From contig NC_063070.1 in assembly GCF_022605165.1 (NCBI RefSeq), positions 2,356,001 to 2,420,000 of the forward strand: a DNA stretch of 64,000 nucleotides, written 5' to 3'. Source of the DNA: Purpureocillium takamizusanense (taxonomy: Eukaryota > Ascomycota > Sordariomycetes > Hypocreales > Ophiocordycipitaceae). Of the stretch, positions 12,001-24,678 are shown piece after piece. Position numbers and translations under genes: made by a program. A model generated the notes under the pieces. The model worked only from the letters and a program-made list of their open reading frames with translations, was not told where the DNA came from and searched no databases. Position 1 is the stretch's first letter. Each line of letters opens with the position of its first letter.

Positions 12001-15000
12001 TTCACGAGCTCAACAACGACATTTCGGATCTGAAGCGAGACCTGGATCTCGCGAAGACGCATCTTGAAAATGCAACGGCCCAAGCTGAGCAGTATAAGGA
12101 GCTCAGCCGGGAGAACGAGGAGATGTTGGAGGATCTTCGAGGGTCTCAAGACCAGTATCGCCAGGAGATGGAGACACTCATCGGCAAAAAAGACGCCAAG
12201 ATCAAGGAGCTGAGCCAGCGGTTGGAGGATGTCTCCGCGGAGCTGTCGCAGACTAACAGCGAGCTGTCGACTCTGCGAGACTCCCAGGGCGAAGTGGCTC
12301 GCAAGTACGAGGACGAAAAGGCTATTCTTGAGGAGGAGCTGCAGCGACTCAGGGACGACAGCACCCGACACGTGGAGGCTGCCCGGTACCATCAGCAGGA
12401 TTTGAGGGCGCAGGCCGAAATCGCGTCTAAAGCACAGCAGGACTACGAGCAAGAGCTCGTCAAACACGCCGAGGCGGCTAAGCTTGTCCAGCAGCTGCGC
12501 TCAGAATACAACGAGTTGAAGAGCCAGACAGCGACCCTCAGGGCTGAGGCGGAGTCCGCCAAGGTCGCGCTGACGCAGAGCGAAAGCTCCTGGGACGAGC
12601 GTCGGCAGCAGTTGGAGCAGGAAATGGCCGAGCTCACGGCTCGCCGCGAAGACGTCAACGCCCAGAACAAACTCCTCCACCAGCAATTGGAAGGCCTCAC
12701 CGCCCAGGTTGCCGCCTTGCAGCAGAGCCGCGGAAGCAACGAGGACGGCGACGAGGGCATGTCGCCGGTTCACGTTGGCGACGCGCTGGAAGGACTCCGC
12801 GAACTCAACAGCTACCTGCGACGCGAGAAGGAGATTCTTGAGGTCCAATATGATCTCAAGTCTCAAGAATCAAAGCGACTCCAGCAGCAGGTTGAATATG
12901 TACAGTCGCAGCTTGACGAGGCCCGGCTCAAGCTTGACCAGGAACGCACCCAGGCCGCTCAAGGGGGACGCAACTCCATGGCGCACCAAGACCTCATGGA
13001 GAAGCTTAACGAGCTAAACCTGTACCGAGAGAGCAGTGCTGCTCTACGCAACGAGAACGGTCAGCTCAAGGACCAAATCGCCGAAAGGAACAAGAAGATT
13101 GAGGAGATGGAGGGCAAGGTACAGCCTCTTGAAGCGGAAATTGATACTTTGACAACGCAAAAGTCGTATCTCGAGGAAGAGATTAAGCAGATTCAAGAGG
13201 ACCGCGACCGTTGGCAGAAGCGAACCGAGGGTATACTTACTAAGTATGGCCGCGTTGATCCTGCCGAGATGGAGTCGCTTAAGAAGTCGGTGGAGGATTT
13301 GCAAAAGGAACGGGACGCCCTCAAAGAGGGCGAAGGGCCGCTGCAAGCCAAGGTGACTGAATTGGAGTCGACGCTGGAGTCGGAGCGTGAAGCGTGGCAA
13401 ACGACGCGCGGCCGACTTACGGAACAATTCAAAGAACGTTCCCGAAAATTAACCAGCGACAAGAATGAGATGGCCAACAAGGCCAACGACCTCCAAGCAC
13501 AGCTCGACCAAGTTAAGGGAGACCTTGACGGAGCTCAAAGACGCGCCGAAGAGGCCGCTGGCGAGAAGATATCTCTCGAAGAGCAGGTGCAGAACTTTAA
13601 GCGACAGGTCGACGAACTTCGGCAGCAAGGCCAGCAGTCGCAAGTGGTGGAGACACAATCTGGCTCGACAGAAGTGGTCGCTCAGCTTGAGCAGCAGCTT
13701 GCCGACTCCCGTAAGGAGCTGGAAGCACTCAGCGCGCAGAAGCTGGGCGCCGAGCAACAACTCGAGAACCTTCGTGCCGAGATGCAGACGGCCATCGCGG
13801 AACGTGACGAGGCTAGACAGAAGCTGCAAGAGGCGCCGACGCCGATGGATGTCTCTGGTTCCGACCAGGCGCCACCCGCACTCGCTCCAGAGGTTGGCGA
13901 CCAGAACCAGAACGGTGCACCAGGCTTGTCTGACGAAGAGAAGAAAGCCCTTGAGGAGAGGCTCGCCGCGGCCGAAGCCAAGGCAGCCGAATATGAGGAA
14001 AAGGCGAACGAGGTGGAGGCGAAGATTGCGCAGACGGTCAAGGAGCGCTGTGACAAGATGCGCGACACCCTCAACAACAAGCTGAGAGAGAGTCGCACTC
14101 AGACGGAGGAGAAGCTGAAGCAGAAGGAAGACGACTTCAAGCTGCGGCTGGAACAGGAAAAGCGCATCTGGCAGGCCGAAAACCAGTCGAGCCAGCCCGT
14201 CAGCCAGGCGCCCAACGAGCCCCCAGCGACGCCGGCAAAGGTCGACGCCCAGCAGCCGCCGGCCACACCTACGACGGTCAGCGCATCCGACTTATCGCAA
14301 CTTGACGATGCGGGAGTGCGACAGTTCCTGTCGTCCAACCAGACCGCTAAGAGCATCATCACGGCAAACATCAAGAAGCGCTTGGAGGCGGAAAGCGCCA
14401 AGATCAAGGGCGAGACGGAGGCCAAGGTCCAGTCGGCCCGTGAGCAGGCGCAGCTCATGGAGTCGAAGAAGTCTGCCCTTCGCATCAGCAGGGCTGAGAA
14501 TAGACTCAAGACGGCTGAGACGAAGCTCGGAGTCGTGGAGACGGCGGCGGCGGAGACGCCTCAGAAGCCCGTAGTCGAGGTGTGGGAGGATGTTAAGAAG
14601 GTCCAAACCGGCCCCGCGTCTACTCCTGCCGCAGCGCCGGGGACACCGGCTAAGCCACCAGGCACTCCTGCTCCGCAGTCGACTCCGGCAGCCAAGCCAG
14701 CGGCTGCATCGACACCGGCTGCACCTGTGCCGACAGTGCCTACTTCGGCACCAAACACCGCGGCGGAGCCCGAGACGAAGTCGGCTGCGCCTGTTCCAGC
14801 AACCGGCAGCAGCAGCCTGCCGCCAAAACCAGCAAACCCTTTTGCCGCTTCGACGGGCAGTGTCAAGGCGGAGGCGCCGAATCCCTTTGCCACCAAGACA
14901 GAAGGCGCGGCAGTGCCTCCAGCAGGCGCTCAAGCCCCGACGCAGGCTCCCCAAGCCCAGCCTCAGCAGCAGGGTCAGGCCCCTAAGTCGGGCATCCCCA

Positions 15001-15218
15001 TGCCTCGCGGTGGTGGTCGTGGACGAGGCGGTGCGTACGTGCCTCCGGGACAGCGGACCGCAAGTGGCAACCAGGATGTCCCTCAGGCTCAGCAAGCTGG
15101 TCGCGGTCGCGGCAGAGGATTCAACCCGGGAGCGACCGACTTCCAACCGGGAACGAAGCGTCCGAGGGGCGATGGAGATAGCGCTAGAGGCGCGAAGAGA
15201 GCCCGCGGTGCGCATTAG
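9035..15218 (+). CDS. MLP1: Nuclear-pore basket protein, MLP1/TPR family
   Basis: Two exons, 9035-9326 and 9412-15218, joined over an 85 bp intron (GTATGA donor, CTGAC branch at 9387-9391, ACAG acceptor). The join gives 2032 residues, the usual size for filamentous-fungal MLP1/TPR. Residues from about 60 to 1550 are almost unbroken heptad coiled coil rich in Glu, Lys, Gln and Leu. A region near residue 1000 resembles the TPR/MLP1/MLP2 domain. The C-terminal 400 residues are Pro/Ala-rich with NPFA repeats, then RG-rich runs (GGRGRGGAY, GRGRGRGF) and a basic tail. In this family the protein lines the nucleoplasmic basket and serves mRNA export and quality control, and chromatin anchoring. Identity rests on size, architecture and the central domain. 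Confidence 0.92.
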
Positions 15219-17415
15219 GGCAGACGTTCGCGGCAATAAATTGGCATATTGACGGTGTTGGCTGTGCTTGAGGAAACAGGACCTGGGGTGTGTACGATGG
15301 ACGGAACATGAAGCTGGGATCTTGGGAATGTAAAGTGCTCTGTACTTCTACTCGCTCCTAACCGGAGCTGGTCACTGCGGAGACGGCGTACACCGATGCG
15401 TAGCACCAGTCTTTATGAAAGTTTCCTTACGGTTTTACGACACTGCTGATGGCCGTCCTACTTTGACTCACACCGGAGTGGGGTGCTAGCTGTAAATCGC
15501 CGCCTTGCATCGGTTGTAAAGCGCGGTCGCTTTATTGTACGAACCTTCACCCATTCGAATCTGCGACACCCGGGCCGATGCCAGTGCTTCCATGAGAGTG
15601 GCACGAGGTTCATGCCGCATCGCGGCGGTCGCGGGAACATGGACTGGTTAGCGCGGAAGCTTGCGCAGTTATAGTCGGATCTGTGCCGTCTTGCGAGTCC
15701 CGAGATGGCGCTGCGAATGAGCGTTGAGTCTAGTTGGAGGAGCTAAAGCCGCGATCAAGATACCTAGCAGAAGCTCCGGCACTTATGATACCGCCTCGCC
15801 TATGCAGTGACTGTGTGAAGGCTATGCAAGGACGAAAACTTGTGGCCGTGGGGCCGTGAAGGCCTGTACGAAGTACGAGCCAAGGCCCATGGGAGGCGTG
15901 CGCTCGTGGATCCTCAGCTTGTAGCTCTTGTCGAAGTGCTTCTGACTGTTTTGAGATTCATTGGTTTAGTGCATGCTTCTTTCTCGGCAGTGGCCATGGA
16001 TGCCGGAGAATCGTCCGTCTACTAGTAGGCAACTATGCATCGTGAATCGGATTTGATGGTAGACGGTGACTCGGATTATGCTATCGGTCCCGTCGCGTTC
16101 GCTAGGGTGTGCTTCCATGCCGGCACCCAAAACCAGTTTGGGATACGCACGCAGTGAGCATACGCCATCCCTTCGGCACTTACAAGACCTACTTCAGGTC
16201 ATGAGCTCTATACAGCAAAACCTGACGCCCCCCCTGACGCCACCAGACTCGAGATAGGGCCAGGGGTGTACATGATGGCGGGGTATAGTTCTTTCCGGGG
16301 CTTAAACGATGTCAATAAGGTCCCGTGTTGGGACGGGGTTCAGCTGAGGCAATTGATCCGGTGTTATAGTGGTTTATATATACGAAACTGGAACGCTACT
16401 CCGGCGCCTTGCCTCATTGGACACCATCCCTGCTAAGAACGTAGAGTCGGACGTACGGCTGCGAAAAGGTATCGGAAGGCGAAACACTACCCTATTGGTC
16501 CTTGAATCTGCCGAGAACTCATGCAACTAGGTAGGTCGAGCTTGGGGGCCTACATGTACAATACAGGACCAGATTCGTTGGTGCGCGGCGAGCCTTTTAC
16601 GTACGCCCGCTCTCAACTTGCAAGTCTGTTTCTTATCGTCTGGTGATTAGAGCGACCATTCAAGAGGCTAATCGGGAGAGCAGGACGTTGAACGGTCGCC
16701 CATATCGTGAGCACGAGCCAAGCTCTGATCAGCCCTACCTCTCTCGCGCAGGACTGTGCCAGCGACAGAAAGCAGAGGCAGATGACCATTGATTGCCCTT
16801 GTGCACATTGCATCAGCAAAACCGGACGCGAGGGTACTACTACTACTACTACGACGTACGACAAATGAAAGACCCTGGCGCCCAACTCTGTGATGACTCG
16901 CCATCCCTTTGACAGCCGTAAGGCCAAGCCCCGCACGGTCGCATACAAACATTGCTCGCGCGTGAGCGAGTGCCGAACATCAGAACGCGTCGCGTCACCC
17001 GAGATGAAGAAACGAACCAGGGTCCATGTTGCGCCCCACGCCCGGGCCGGCAGCCGGGACCAGAACTCCACTGTTGTCCGAGCCGGCAGGGCCGGGAAAG
17101 AAGAAACCTTGTTCAGCTTTTGTTGGTCGTACGATGAAAAGCTTCCGCCGCTGACGCCTGCGTGGACGGGCAGGCAGGGAAGGGGGGTCGCTTTGGGTAA
17201 AGTCGCAGGTCGCAAACGCACAAGCAAATGGAGTGGAGAGACATGGGACCCAAAACGGGTGAGAGAAAAAGTCAATGGGTTCCCTTTTGAACACCTCTGC
17301 GGCCTGATAGTCTCGTCCACAATTGCTTTCTTTTTCTGAGATTATACTACTACTACTACTGCCATCGGCTTGGACGCCTCCCCGCAGCCTTGATCGTGAC
17401 GAATTTGAACGCGCT
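15219..17415. other. Intergenic region with TAC microsatellites
   Basis: I find no convincing gene. A long minus-strand frame across about 16613-17320 starts at GTG and its poly-Val run is simply the TAC repeat read in reverse, so I reject it. Two (TAC)n tracts lie near 16835 and 17345, and one copy of the recurring decamer GTACGAAGTA is at 15866. Confidence 0.5.
16835..16852. repeat. (TAC)n microsatellite
   Basis: Six tandem TAC triplets. A second tract of similar length begins near 17345, just upstream of the next gene. Confidence 0.85.
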
Positions 17416-18447
17416 ATGCTCGGGGCGCGTCACCCGGCTTCATCCACAGCCACGGACAGGGGTCGCCACGGCCAACATGACGAGGTTGGCCGCGAGAGAG
17501 ATGCTGCTGCCGCTGTGGCGGCTGCCGCCACCTCTGAGCCCCTTGCGTCGGGGGTTGCGAGATTGGAGCCTACCTCGCGCATGACCGGTCACCAATGGTT
17601 CTACATCTTCGTCCTCGACGGCCTCGGAGCCATGGTGCTGTCCGGCGGCGTCAACTTTGCCATTGCCTACGGTATGTTATGTCTGACCCTCGTTGGCCTG
17701 TTGGCTTGAGAATTCAGTTGCGTCAGCGTGCGCCCGAGATGCGTGGTATCACTATCACCTACCTTCCCAAGCTACCTCGCCTATCAGACAATTGTCTCAG
17801 CCTGCTTACACGCAAGGGGTCCTCCTCGGTCGTCTCAAGCCATGTACACGACCCAGGACACGCACGAGCGGCCTATCCGGCTCCTCGGGCTGCCCAATAC
17901 GCTCGCAGGGGACGCGGCCGTGACCATTATTGTGCAGTGCATCATCACATGGTTCGTCGAGTGGGCGCTCGTCGCGCACGACCTCGCGCACCGGTCCGTC
18001 CACCCTATCGGCTGGGTGACCTTTCCGTCGTCGTCGTCGTCGTCGACATCCCAGCGGCTGCTGCGGTGGTGGCTTTTTCTTCCCGTTACGGGTGGCGTTG
18101 GAGACGAGGAGCAGCAGCAGGCAGACGCGTCTTCGCCTCAGTCCTCGGTCGAATTGGTGCAACGCGTGCGCGTCAACTCACTCGCCGCCGTCTTCCAACA
18201 GGGGCTGCGAGGCTTTCTGCTCGCGGTGCCAAGCTTCCTCGTCCTGTGGCCCATATCGGTAGGCGTGCTCACGACGATTGGGCGCAAGGACGGAGCGGAT
18301 TGGGTGTTCGAGGACAGGTGGGCGCCGCAGGTGTTCAAGCTCGTCCTCGGCGGGGTGTTGGGGCTGTTGACGACGCCGCTGATGGCCATGTTCTGGCTTG
18401 CGCGAGCGGGATGGGAGGCGGCGGGATGTGGGTCACGACAGCCGTGA
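17416..18447 (+). CDS. Four-helix membrane protein, probably DUF2456 family
   Basis: Exons 17416-17671 and 17840-18447 with a 168 bp intron (GTATGT donor, CTCAAG acceptor); 287 residues. The junction restores NFAIAYAMYTTQ, a natural continuation of the first membrane helix, which supports the splice. Four hydrophobic segments are visible: after MTGHQWFY; AAVTIIVQCIITWFVEW; LLAVPSFLVLWPISVGVL; and VLGGVLGLLTTPLMAMFWL. The loop after the second holds a Ser run and an acidic Gln stretch. The sequence resembles the uncharacterised fungal family DUF2456, recalled from memory; its role is unknown. An alternative start at 17581 would remove a poorly structured 55-residue Ala-rich N-terminus and may be the true one. 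Confidence 0.75.
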
Positions 18448-20146
18448 AGCTTTGTCGTTGGGAACGTGTTGGCCCTGTTGTGCGCTTGGACGCTGGTTAC
18501 CTTTTTAGAGCGCGCGCGTTGTTGGTTGACGCTCGCCTGGATGCTGTCGTGGGGGGGCAGCATCAGCCCTCGTGATGCCATCCGATAATATCAGCAAGCA
18601 AGGGATGAACAGGGCGCCGCGCATGCACTTGAGAAAGTAAAAGAAACATGTCCCCCCGCTGCGCGCAAGGTATACTGTACATGTAGGGCTTCGGACCCTG
18701 GACTTGTCTGAAACGAGGCATCCGTCCTCTGTTCGGTTCCTCGTTCTTTGGGGAGGTCATCTCGGGTATCGGTTTCTTTGGGATAGCCGAGCCAATTAAT
18801 GTCTTTGCCTATCGATCGAGTATCCATGTGATGGCGGGGCGCGAGGGCCAATATTTTCAGTTGAATAGATCGATAGAAGGGCTTCTGAATAGACGGCCAC
18901 TTGCAAGGGCCATGGATCGACTCGTCTCTGGGCCGGGCCGGGCCTGCCGTGAAACGGGGTCGGCATCCGCACCAACGCCGACTTGTTGGCGATTCGTTGG
19001 CGCATCAGAAGCAACAGGAGTACGTACGTAGTACACAATCTCTTTGTGGTTCGACATGTTGGATATCGGGAACCGGTTCGCATGTGCAGACGCCCGTGAG
19101 GACGCCGCCGCACCGCTGCATCGGCAGCTGCCCGAGTGGTAGTACTTCCTTCGTACGGTTGCCGGCCGTGATGCAGCCTGCAGATGCTTGTTGGTGTCGG
19201 TCGTGCAGTACGTATTATGCACCGCATGCACCACGAGCCGAGATTCATCAACGTTGCGACTCACAAGTGCCGCCGCCCGGGTACGATACCCACCCACGAA
19301 CCCACACGTTCCTCCCAGCGGGCACACACAGGGTTCAGCGTCACACGCACGCACGCGATTGCCCCTCAATATAACTACAGTATACTACGTATACGATTTG
19401 CCCCTCATCAGAAGGACCACGGCGGAGGAAGGCAGGCTCGGACTCCAAAGGCGGGGTGGAAGGCTGGAAGCATGCCTGCCGGGGAGAGACTCCCGGGACA
19501 TTGAGGCTCTAAGAATAATGGATGGAATGCCCGCAGCACGGCGTCGGAATCTGCACACCGACAGACTCCCAGGCCCAGCCACGGTCCGTGGTCCCGACGC
19601 CCAAAGGCACGGTGCGTGCGGCGGTGCCTGGAAAAGGATGCTCCACCGCGCGCGCGCTGCAGCAGCTTGAAGACGCCACTGTGGAGTTTTGGTCAGCGTC
19701 ATTTCACCTGCCAGAACAAGTCAAGCCAGGGTCTCTGCTGTCGTGCTGCCGCTGCCGCATCGAGTGCGCGCCGGGGGAGGGGTGGAGGGGGAACCATGGA
19801 AGTACGAAAGAGACGATGCAACGGTCGGCGGCGGCGAACAGCACACTGATGCTTGTTGATGCCGTCCGTGCTTCTTGGTCGATCGACGCACAGGTATATA
19901 AATCGACCATGGCTCCCTTCCCAAGCAGATGTCGGACCTCGCTCAACCACCAGCCTCTTCAGATTATCGTCGCTCGTTAACATCGCTCTTGTTGTTGGCA
20001 GCAACTGACACCAGAACCGCGGTGGAAATTTGAAAACCTTCCCTTTCTACCTCCTGACCCTCCTCAACTACCCGAAGGAGGAGGACTCCCAAGTTTCCCA
20101 CAAGAACCGCGTGCGTGCTGGGCTTCTCGACAGTCAAGTCACAACA
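18448..20146. other. Intergenic region, promoter of S28 peptidase gene
   Basis: No gene was found. GTAC-rich short motifs occur near 18670-18690 and 19020. The right end holds a TATA box (listed separately) and the leader of the peptidase gene. Confidence 0.5.
19895..19902 (+). promoter_or_regulatory. TATA box of S28 peptidase gene
   Basis: The sequence TATATAAA lies 252 bp before the ATG. With a usual TATA-to-start spacing, the ATG at 19909 (a 23-codon frame ending at 19980) would fall upstream of the transcript start or at its very 5' end. Confidence 0.5.
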
Positions 20147-21934
20147 ATGATGCTCCAAGGCGGCCTCGGAGCGCTTGCTGCTGCGCTCCTCTGCATCATC
20201 AGCGCCGGCCCGACGGCGACGGCCCTCCGCGCGCCGGGTCTCCCATACCGCCTCCTCGCCCCCGGGAACTCGGGCGCCAGGGGCCCGTCGAGGTCGGCGC
20301 CGGGGTCGGGGCCCACGCCGCTCGCCGACTCCTCGCGCATCAAGGCGTACAACTTCTCGGTGCCCGTGGACCACTTCCACAACTCGTCGCGGTACGAGCC
20401 TCACTCCAACGCCACCTTCAACCTCCGCTACTGGCTCGACACGTCCAACTACAAGCCCGGCGGGCCCGTCATCGTGCTCAACTCGGGCGAGTCCAACAGC
20501 GAGGCCCGCTTCGACTTCCTCGACCACGGCATCGTGCCCATCCTCACAAAGGCCACGGGCGGCGTCGGCGTCGTCCTCGAGCACCGCTACTACGGCACCA
20601 GCTACCCGACCGAGGACGTCACCGTCGAGAACCTGCGCTTCCTCACCACCGAGCAGGCGCTCGCCGACAACGCCTACTTTGCGCGCCACGTGCGCTTCCC
20701 CGGCCTCGAGAACGTCAACCTCACCGCCCCCGGCACGCCGTGGATCATGTACGGCGGCTCCTACGCGGGCGCCATTGCCGCCTTCACGCGCAAGGTGTAC
20801 CCGGACGTGTACTGGGGCGCCATCTCCTCGTCGGGCGTCACCGTCGCCGTGGACGTCTACTGGCAGTACTACGAGGCGGCGCGCAAGTACGCCCCGGGCG
20901 ACTGCTCGCCGACCCAGCAGAGGCTCATGAAGGTCGTCGACAGCATGCTGCTCAGCGGAGACACCGCCAAGGCCGACAAGGTCAAGGACTTTTTCGGCCT
21001 CAAGGAGCTCTGGAACGACGAGTTCGCCTCGTACATGATGGGCGGCGTGGCCGGCCTGCAGTCCACCAACTGGGACCCTGAGCTCGACGACGCGTCCTTT
21101 GGCAAGTGGTGCGCCACCATCACCTCGGACTCCCTTCTCTTCCAGAGCACCGCGTTCCTCAAGCCCGAGGTTCAAAAGGCCGTCAGCGGCGCCGGGTACA
21201 GTGGGCAGGACCTCAAGTCGCTCACCACCAGGATGCTCAACTACATTGGCTTCGTCAAGGATTCGTTGAAGCAGCTCCAGGGTTACTGCGATGGAAAGGG
21301 TCTGCGCGAGTGCCTTTCCGATCGCTTCTACCCGACAGACATTAGCATCGCCGCAGATGAGTACCGAAGCTGGGTGTACCAGACCTGCACAGAGTATGTC
21401 CCTCATGCTCTCGCTCCCAACGTCAATGATTCCAAATTTTCTTAGCTTTGACTAACGTCCCGTGTTTACAGATGGGGATTCTTCATGTCCGGAGAGGCCA
21501 CGCCAAATAACACCCTCTCCATGGTCTCGCGCGCCCTCACGTACGACTACACCACCACCCTCTGCCGCCGCCTCTTCAACATCACGACGCATCCAAATGT
21601 CAACGCTATCAACAAGTACGGCGGCTACAACTTCAGCTACCCGCGCGTGGCGCTCATCGATGGCGCGCAGGACCCGTGGCGCGCGGCCACGCCCCATGCC
21701 ATTGGTCGGCCCAGTCGCCCGTCCACAACGACGCAGCCCTTCATTCTCGTCGACTGGGCCGTGCACCACTGGGACGAGAACGGGCTCAGGGACCCGTCTC
21801 ATGCACCGCCCGGGCTCCCGCCTAAGCAAATCGTCGATGTGCAGGCCGAGGAGGTGAGATTCGTCAAGGCGTGGCTGCAAGACTTTAAAAATAAGAAGAA
21901 GAGGGGGGTGAGCGGTGCTACGAGCGAGCTGTAA
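20147..21934 (+). CDS. Secreted serine carboxypeptidase, peptidase family S28
   Basis: Exons 20147-21393 and 21472-21934; the 78 bp intron has a GTATGT donor, CTAAC branch at 21452 and ACAG acceptor. The 569-residue product begins with a signal peptide (hydrophobic core about residues 6-20, likely cleavage after TATA). The S28 nucleophile motif GSYAG has Ser205; candidate Asp and His lie in ALIDGAQDPW and DWAVHHWDENG in exon 2. S28 enzymes (the prolyl carboxypeptidase and dipeptidyl-peptidase II group) cleave after proline and are secreted or lysosomal/vacuolar in fungi and animals. Several N-x-S/T sites fit secretion. ATG codons at 20147 and 20150 are adjacent; the first is used here. The gene converges on the esterase gene 212 bp downstream. 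Confidence 0.93.
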
Positions 21935-22146
21935 AAGCTCGCGTGGGCGACGCTGCTGTCAAGAAACCAGAGAGCCGCCAGACATAACAGCTCTCTTTTC
22001 CTTTTGTTGTTTTTTTTTCCCTTGGGAAGGGCAGAGGCATGTCGCGGCCCGTCAAACGACTGTTTGTTTTTCTCGCCATCGGCGCCTGCTACCTACCAGT
22101 CCAGCTTCGGGGGTCGCGCGCAGTCGCTGCAACCCCCCTTGCATTG

Positions 22147-23377
22147 CTACGCGATCATCATCCACCGCAGCCCCGCGATGAGCTTGTCCAGCCACGCTTT
22201 GGACACGTCGAGATCCGGGAACGTCGTCCAGAAGCCGTGGGGCAGGCCGGGGTAGACGTCGACCTTGGTGCCGAGGCCGGAGTCCGACAGCAGGCGTTCG
22301 AACAGCAGCGCCTCGTCTCGGCGCGGGTCCAGTCCGCAGACGGCAAAGTACGCCTTGTCAGCGATGCCGCCGTGCGACTCGAAGAGCAGTGGGGAGAGGC
22401 GGCGGTCCTCGGGCGGAGCGCCGTATTTGGCTTTTCATGTATATACATTAATATTTCGGGGTCCGTTTGAAGAGCGTAACATTGAAGACCGGGGAGCGAC
22501 AAAGGAGAAGACGCACTCGCATAGTAGTCAATCGATTTCCTTGTCAACCCAGGCGCGACGGTGATCTCGTCTACGCTGAGAATCCGGTCGAGGTACTTTT
22601 GTGGCCGTGCGTCGGGGTGGCAGAAGCTTCCCGCCAGGAACACGAGCCCCGTGATGCGCGGGGCCAGGCCCTCTTGCCGTGCTAGATGCGCGATGCCTGC
22701 AGCGAAATTGGCGCCCGCGGATGTGCCTCCGAGGATGAAGCCCTTGTTGAGGTCGGCGCACAGCTTCTCTTGCCCGGGCGGGGAGGCGACCTGGCGTTTC
22801 GTGCCATCGTCAGTCAATAGACTTGCTGATGGGACAGAAGCCTTCCGAGGGGGCGACGCTCCAGTCAAGAGTTGAAACGTACCCACCGCACCACATCAAA
22901 GCAGGCCTCAAAACCCACCGGGAACTGGTGCTCGGGCGCCAGCCGGTACTCGACGTTGACCACCACGAGGTCCAGCGCCGCGGCAACGGCACGGCAGGGT
23001 GCGTCGTCCGTTTCGAGGCTGCCCGTGACGAACCCGCCGCCGTGCATGTACACCAGCGCGGGGACGAGGCGGAGGCGGCGGCTGTGGTTGTTCGCGCCGC
23101 TGGCGGCCCGTCGATACGTTCGCAGGGTCGTGGTCGCGCCGTCACGAAGCGGCACGTCGAACTCGACAATGTCGAGGCCGGCTTGCGGGGTGATGGGCTT
23201 GCGCTCGTGGGTCATGCCACGGATGGATGTGCCCTCGGGAAGGTTCTTGGGAAACTGCAAAACACCGGGACATGTGAGCAATTGTTGACCCTTTGGCTGA
23301 GCGTATGGAAACAAGGGGCCTTAATGTACGTCGACAAAGTAGGGATGGCACGTTGCCAGATCCCTGTGCTCAGCCAT
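22147..23377 (-). CDS. Alpha/beta hydrolase, hormone-sensitive-lipase-type esterase
   Basis: Four exons on the minus strand: 23377-23330, 23254-22883, 22790-22517 and 22430-22147, with introns of 75, 92 and 86 bp. All phases agree and give 325 residues. The first exon is only 16 codons (MAEHRDLATCHPYFVD), and joins directly to FPKNLPEG. The oxyanion motif is HGGG; the nucleophile motif is GTSAG, with Thr instead of the common Asp; the acid is probably in VCGLDPRRDEA and the base is in GLPHGFW. This is the hormone-sensitive lipase/arylacetamide deacetylase subfamily, which hydrolyses short acyl or aryl esters. No signal peptide is seen. The last exon has no start of its own and would be missed without splicing. 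Substrate unknown. Confidence 0.9.
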
Positions 23378-24678
23378 GGCGATGCGTTGGTGGGTGTTTG
23401 AACACGTCTAGTGTAGAGCGGCTGCTTCTTGAGCGCAAGGATGGCGCGATGAGTATTCGTGCTGCCGAGAGGGAGAAATAAGAAATTATTTAGGATTAAA
23501 TGACGACGTGGTTTTCCTCCAGGGTCAGGCGTGAATATCACTCATCCTGCACAAAGTACAGTACATAGCTTCGCTTAGGGGATGGCGCCAAGTCCATGTC
23601 ACTACATATTGCATTGCCCGCCATTGAGCGCACTGCCTTAGTAGTCTTAGACGGACGGGCCTTTGGTACGTACATGCGGCCATCGTGGTAGTAGCGGACG
23701 TCGTGCGACAATGGGGTGGCATGGAGCCACGCTTGCGGTTGCGATGGAGCCAGCGGGGGGGTCTGTGACTCGCGACAGATTGATCTCATATGATAATCTT
23801 ATCAGATGGAGTCGACACCCGCGCCCATTGGCCCACATCGGGCTCCTTCGTGGCAGTACATGTACCTGAACATCACCTGCTCGTGGCTGGCCGTGCTGGG
23901 CGGCGGGACGGCCAAGGCACACTGCTTCGCACTCTACTTCCTTTTTTGGTAGTACCACCACATCTATTCTGGGAAAAGGAGGACCACGGTCAGCGGCCCG
24001 GCGTTGGCTAGCCACCAATCAGCTAACACATCGGAACTGGTTGCCATATGCACATAGCCAGTCGCAAGTTCCTGTCCAGTCAATACAGGGGAAGGCAACA
24101 AAGCCATGTCTTGCACACATCAACCCTTCAACTTGAGAACAAGCATTGGCTCCGGCCACTTGAGGCGGGCTTTGACTCCAGTCTTGCCTCAGCACCAGAC
24201 GCCACCAGACCCAGGACTGCTCGCTACATTGAGGACATATGTGATGGCAATATAGGAGAACGGCAGCAACCAACTTAGGCGTGCGCCCTGACTGGCGAAT
24301 CAGAGGGCATTCCCATCCTCTTAAGGTTAGCCGACCTTCGGGAGACAAAAGCGGCCCATATGAATCCCTTCGGAACTTCATTTCTCAAGGCACACCCCAG
24401 CTAATCACCAGGAAACTTTGTAAGCGGGAGTCGAGTGCTTCGTATATTGTCTGGCCCTACTTTCCACGCGTATCTAGAGAGACAGGGAGCCGAGAAGCAC
24501 AAGCCTTCCTTTTGCCATATTGCCCTCCCTGATCCAAACGTCAAGTTAATGAATGGTCATGATTCAAATCCATGACCGTGAGAGAAAAGCAGTGGGAGTC
24601 AGCAGGCTACAGACATCCGAAACTGGTGTCCGAGCCGGCGTTCCCTTGAGTGAGCTCTGCCGAGACTCTGAGGGCGGC
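23378..24678. other. Intergenic region
   Basis: No gene was found. It holds the promoter of the esterase (right of 23377), the 3' flank of the next minus-strand gene, one GTACATGTAC palindrome at 23856-23865 and one small perfect hairpin at 24555-24577. Confidence 0.5.
24555..24577. other. Perfect 7-bp hairpin
   Basis: GGTCATG and CATGACC flank the nine-base loop ATTCAAATC. It lies about 100 bp beyond the stop of the minus-strand gene that ends at 24679, so it would fall in the 3' untranslated region or flank. The loop resembles a tRNA T-loop but no acceptor stem or anticodon arm surrounds it. Confidence 0.5.

Noticed and set aside
16613..17320. Minus-strand open frame of 235 codons
   Set aside because: It starts at GTG, has no family resemblance, and its poly-Val run is a TAC microsatellite read in reverse; it lies in the promoter of the membrane protein gene.
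24555..24577. tRNA T-arm-like hairpin with TTCAAAT loop
   Set aside because: No acceptor stem, D-arm or anticodon arm can be drawn around it, and the stem continues past the length of a T-stem.
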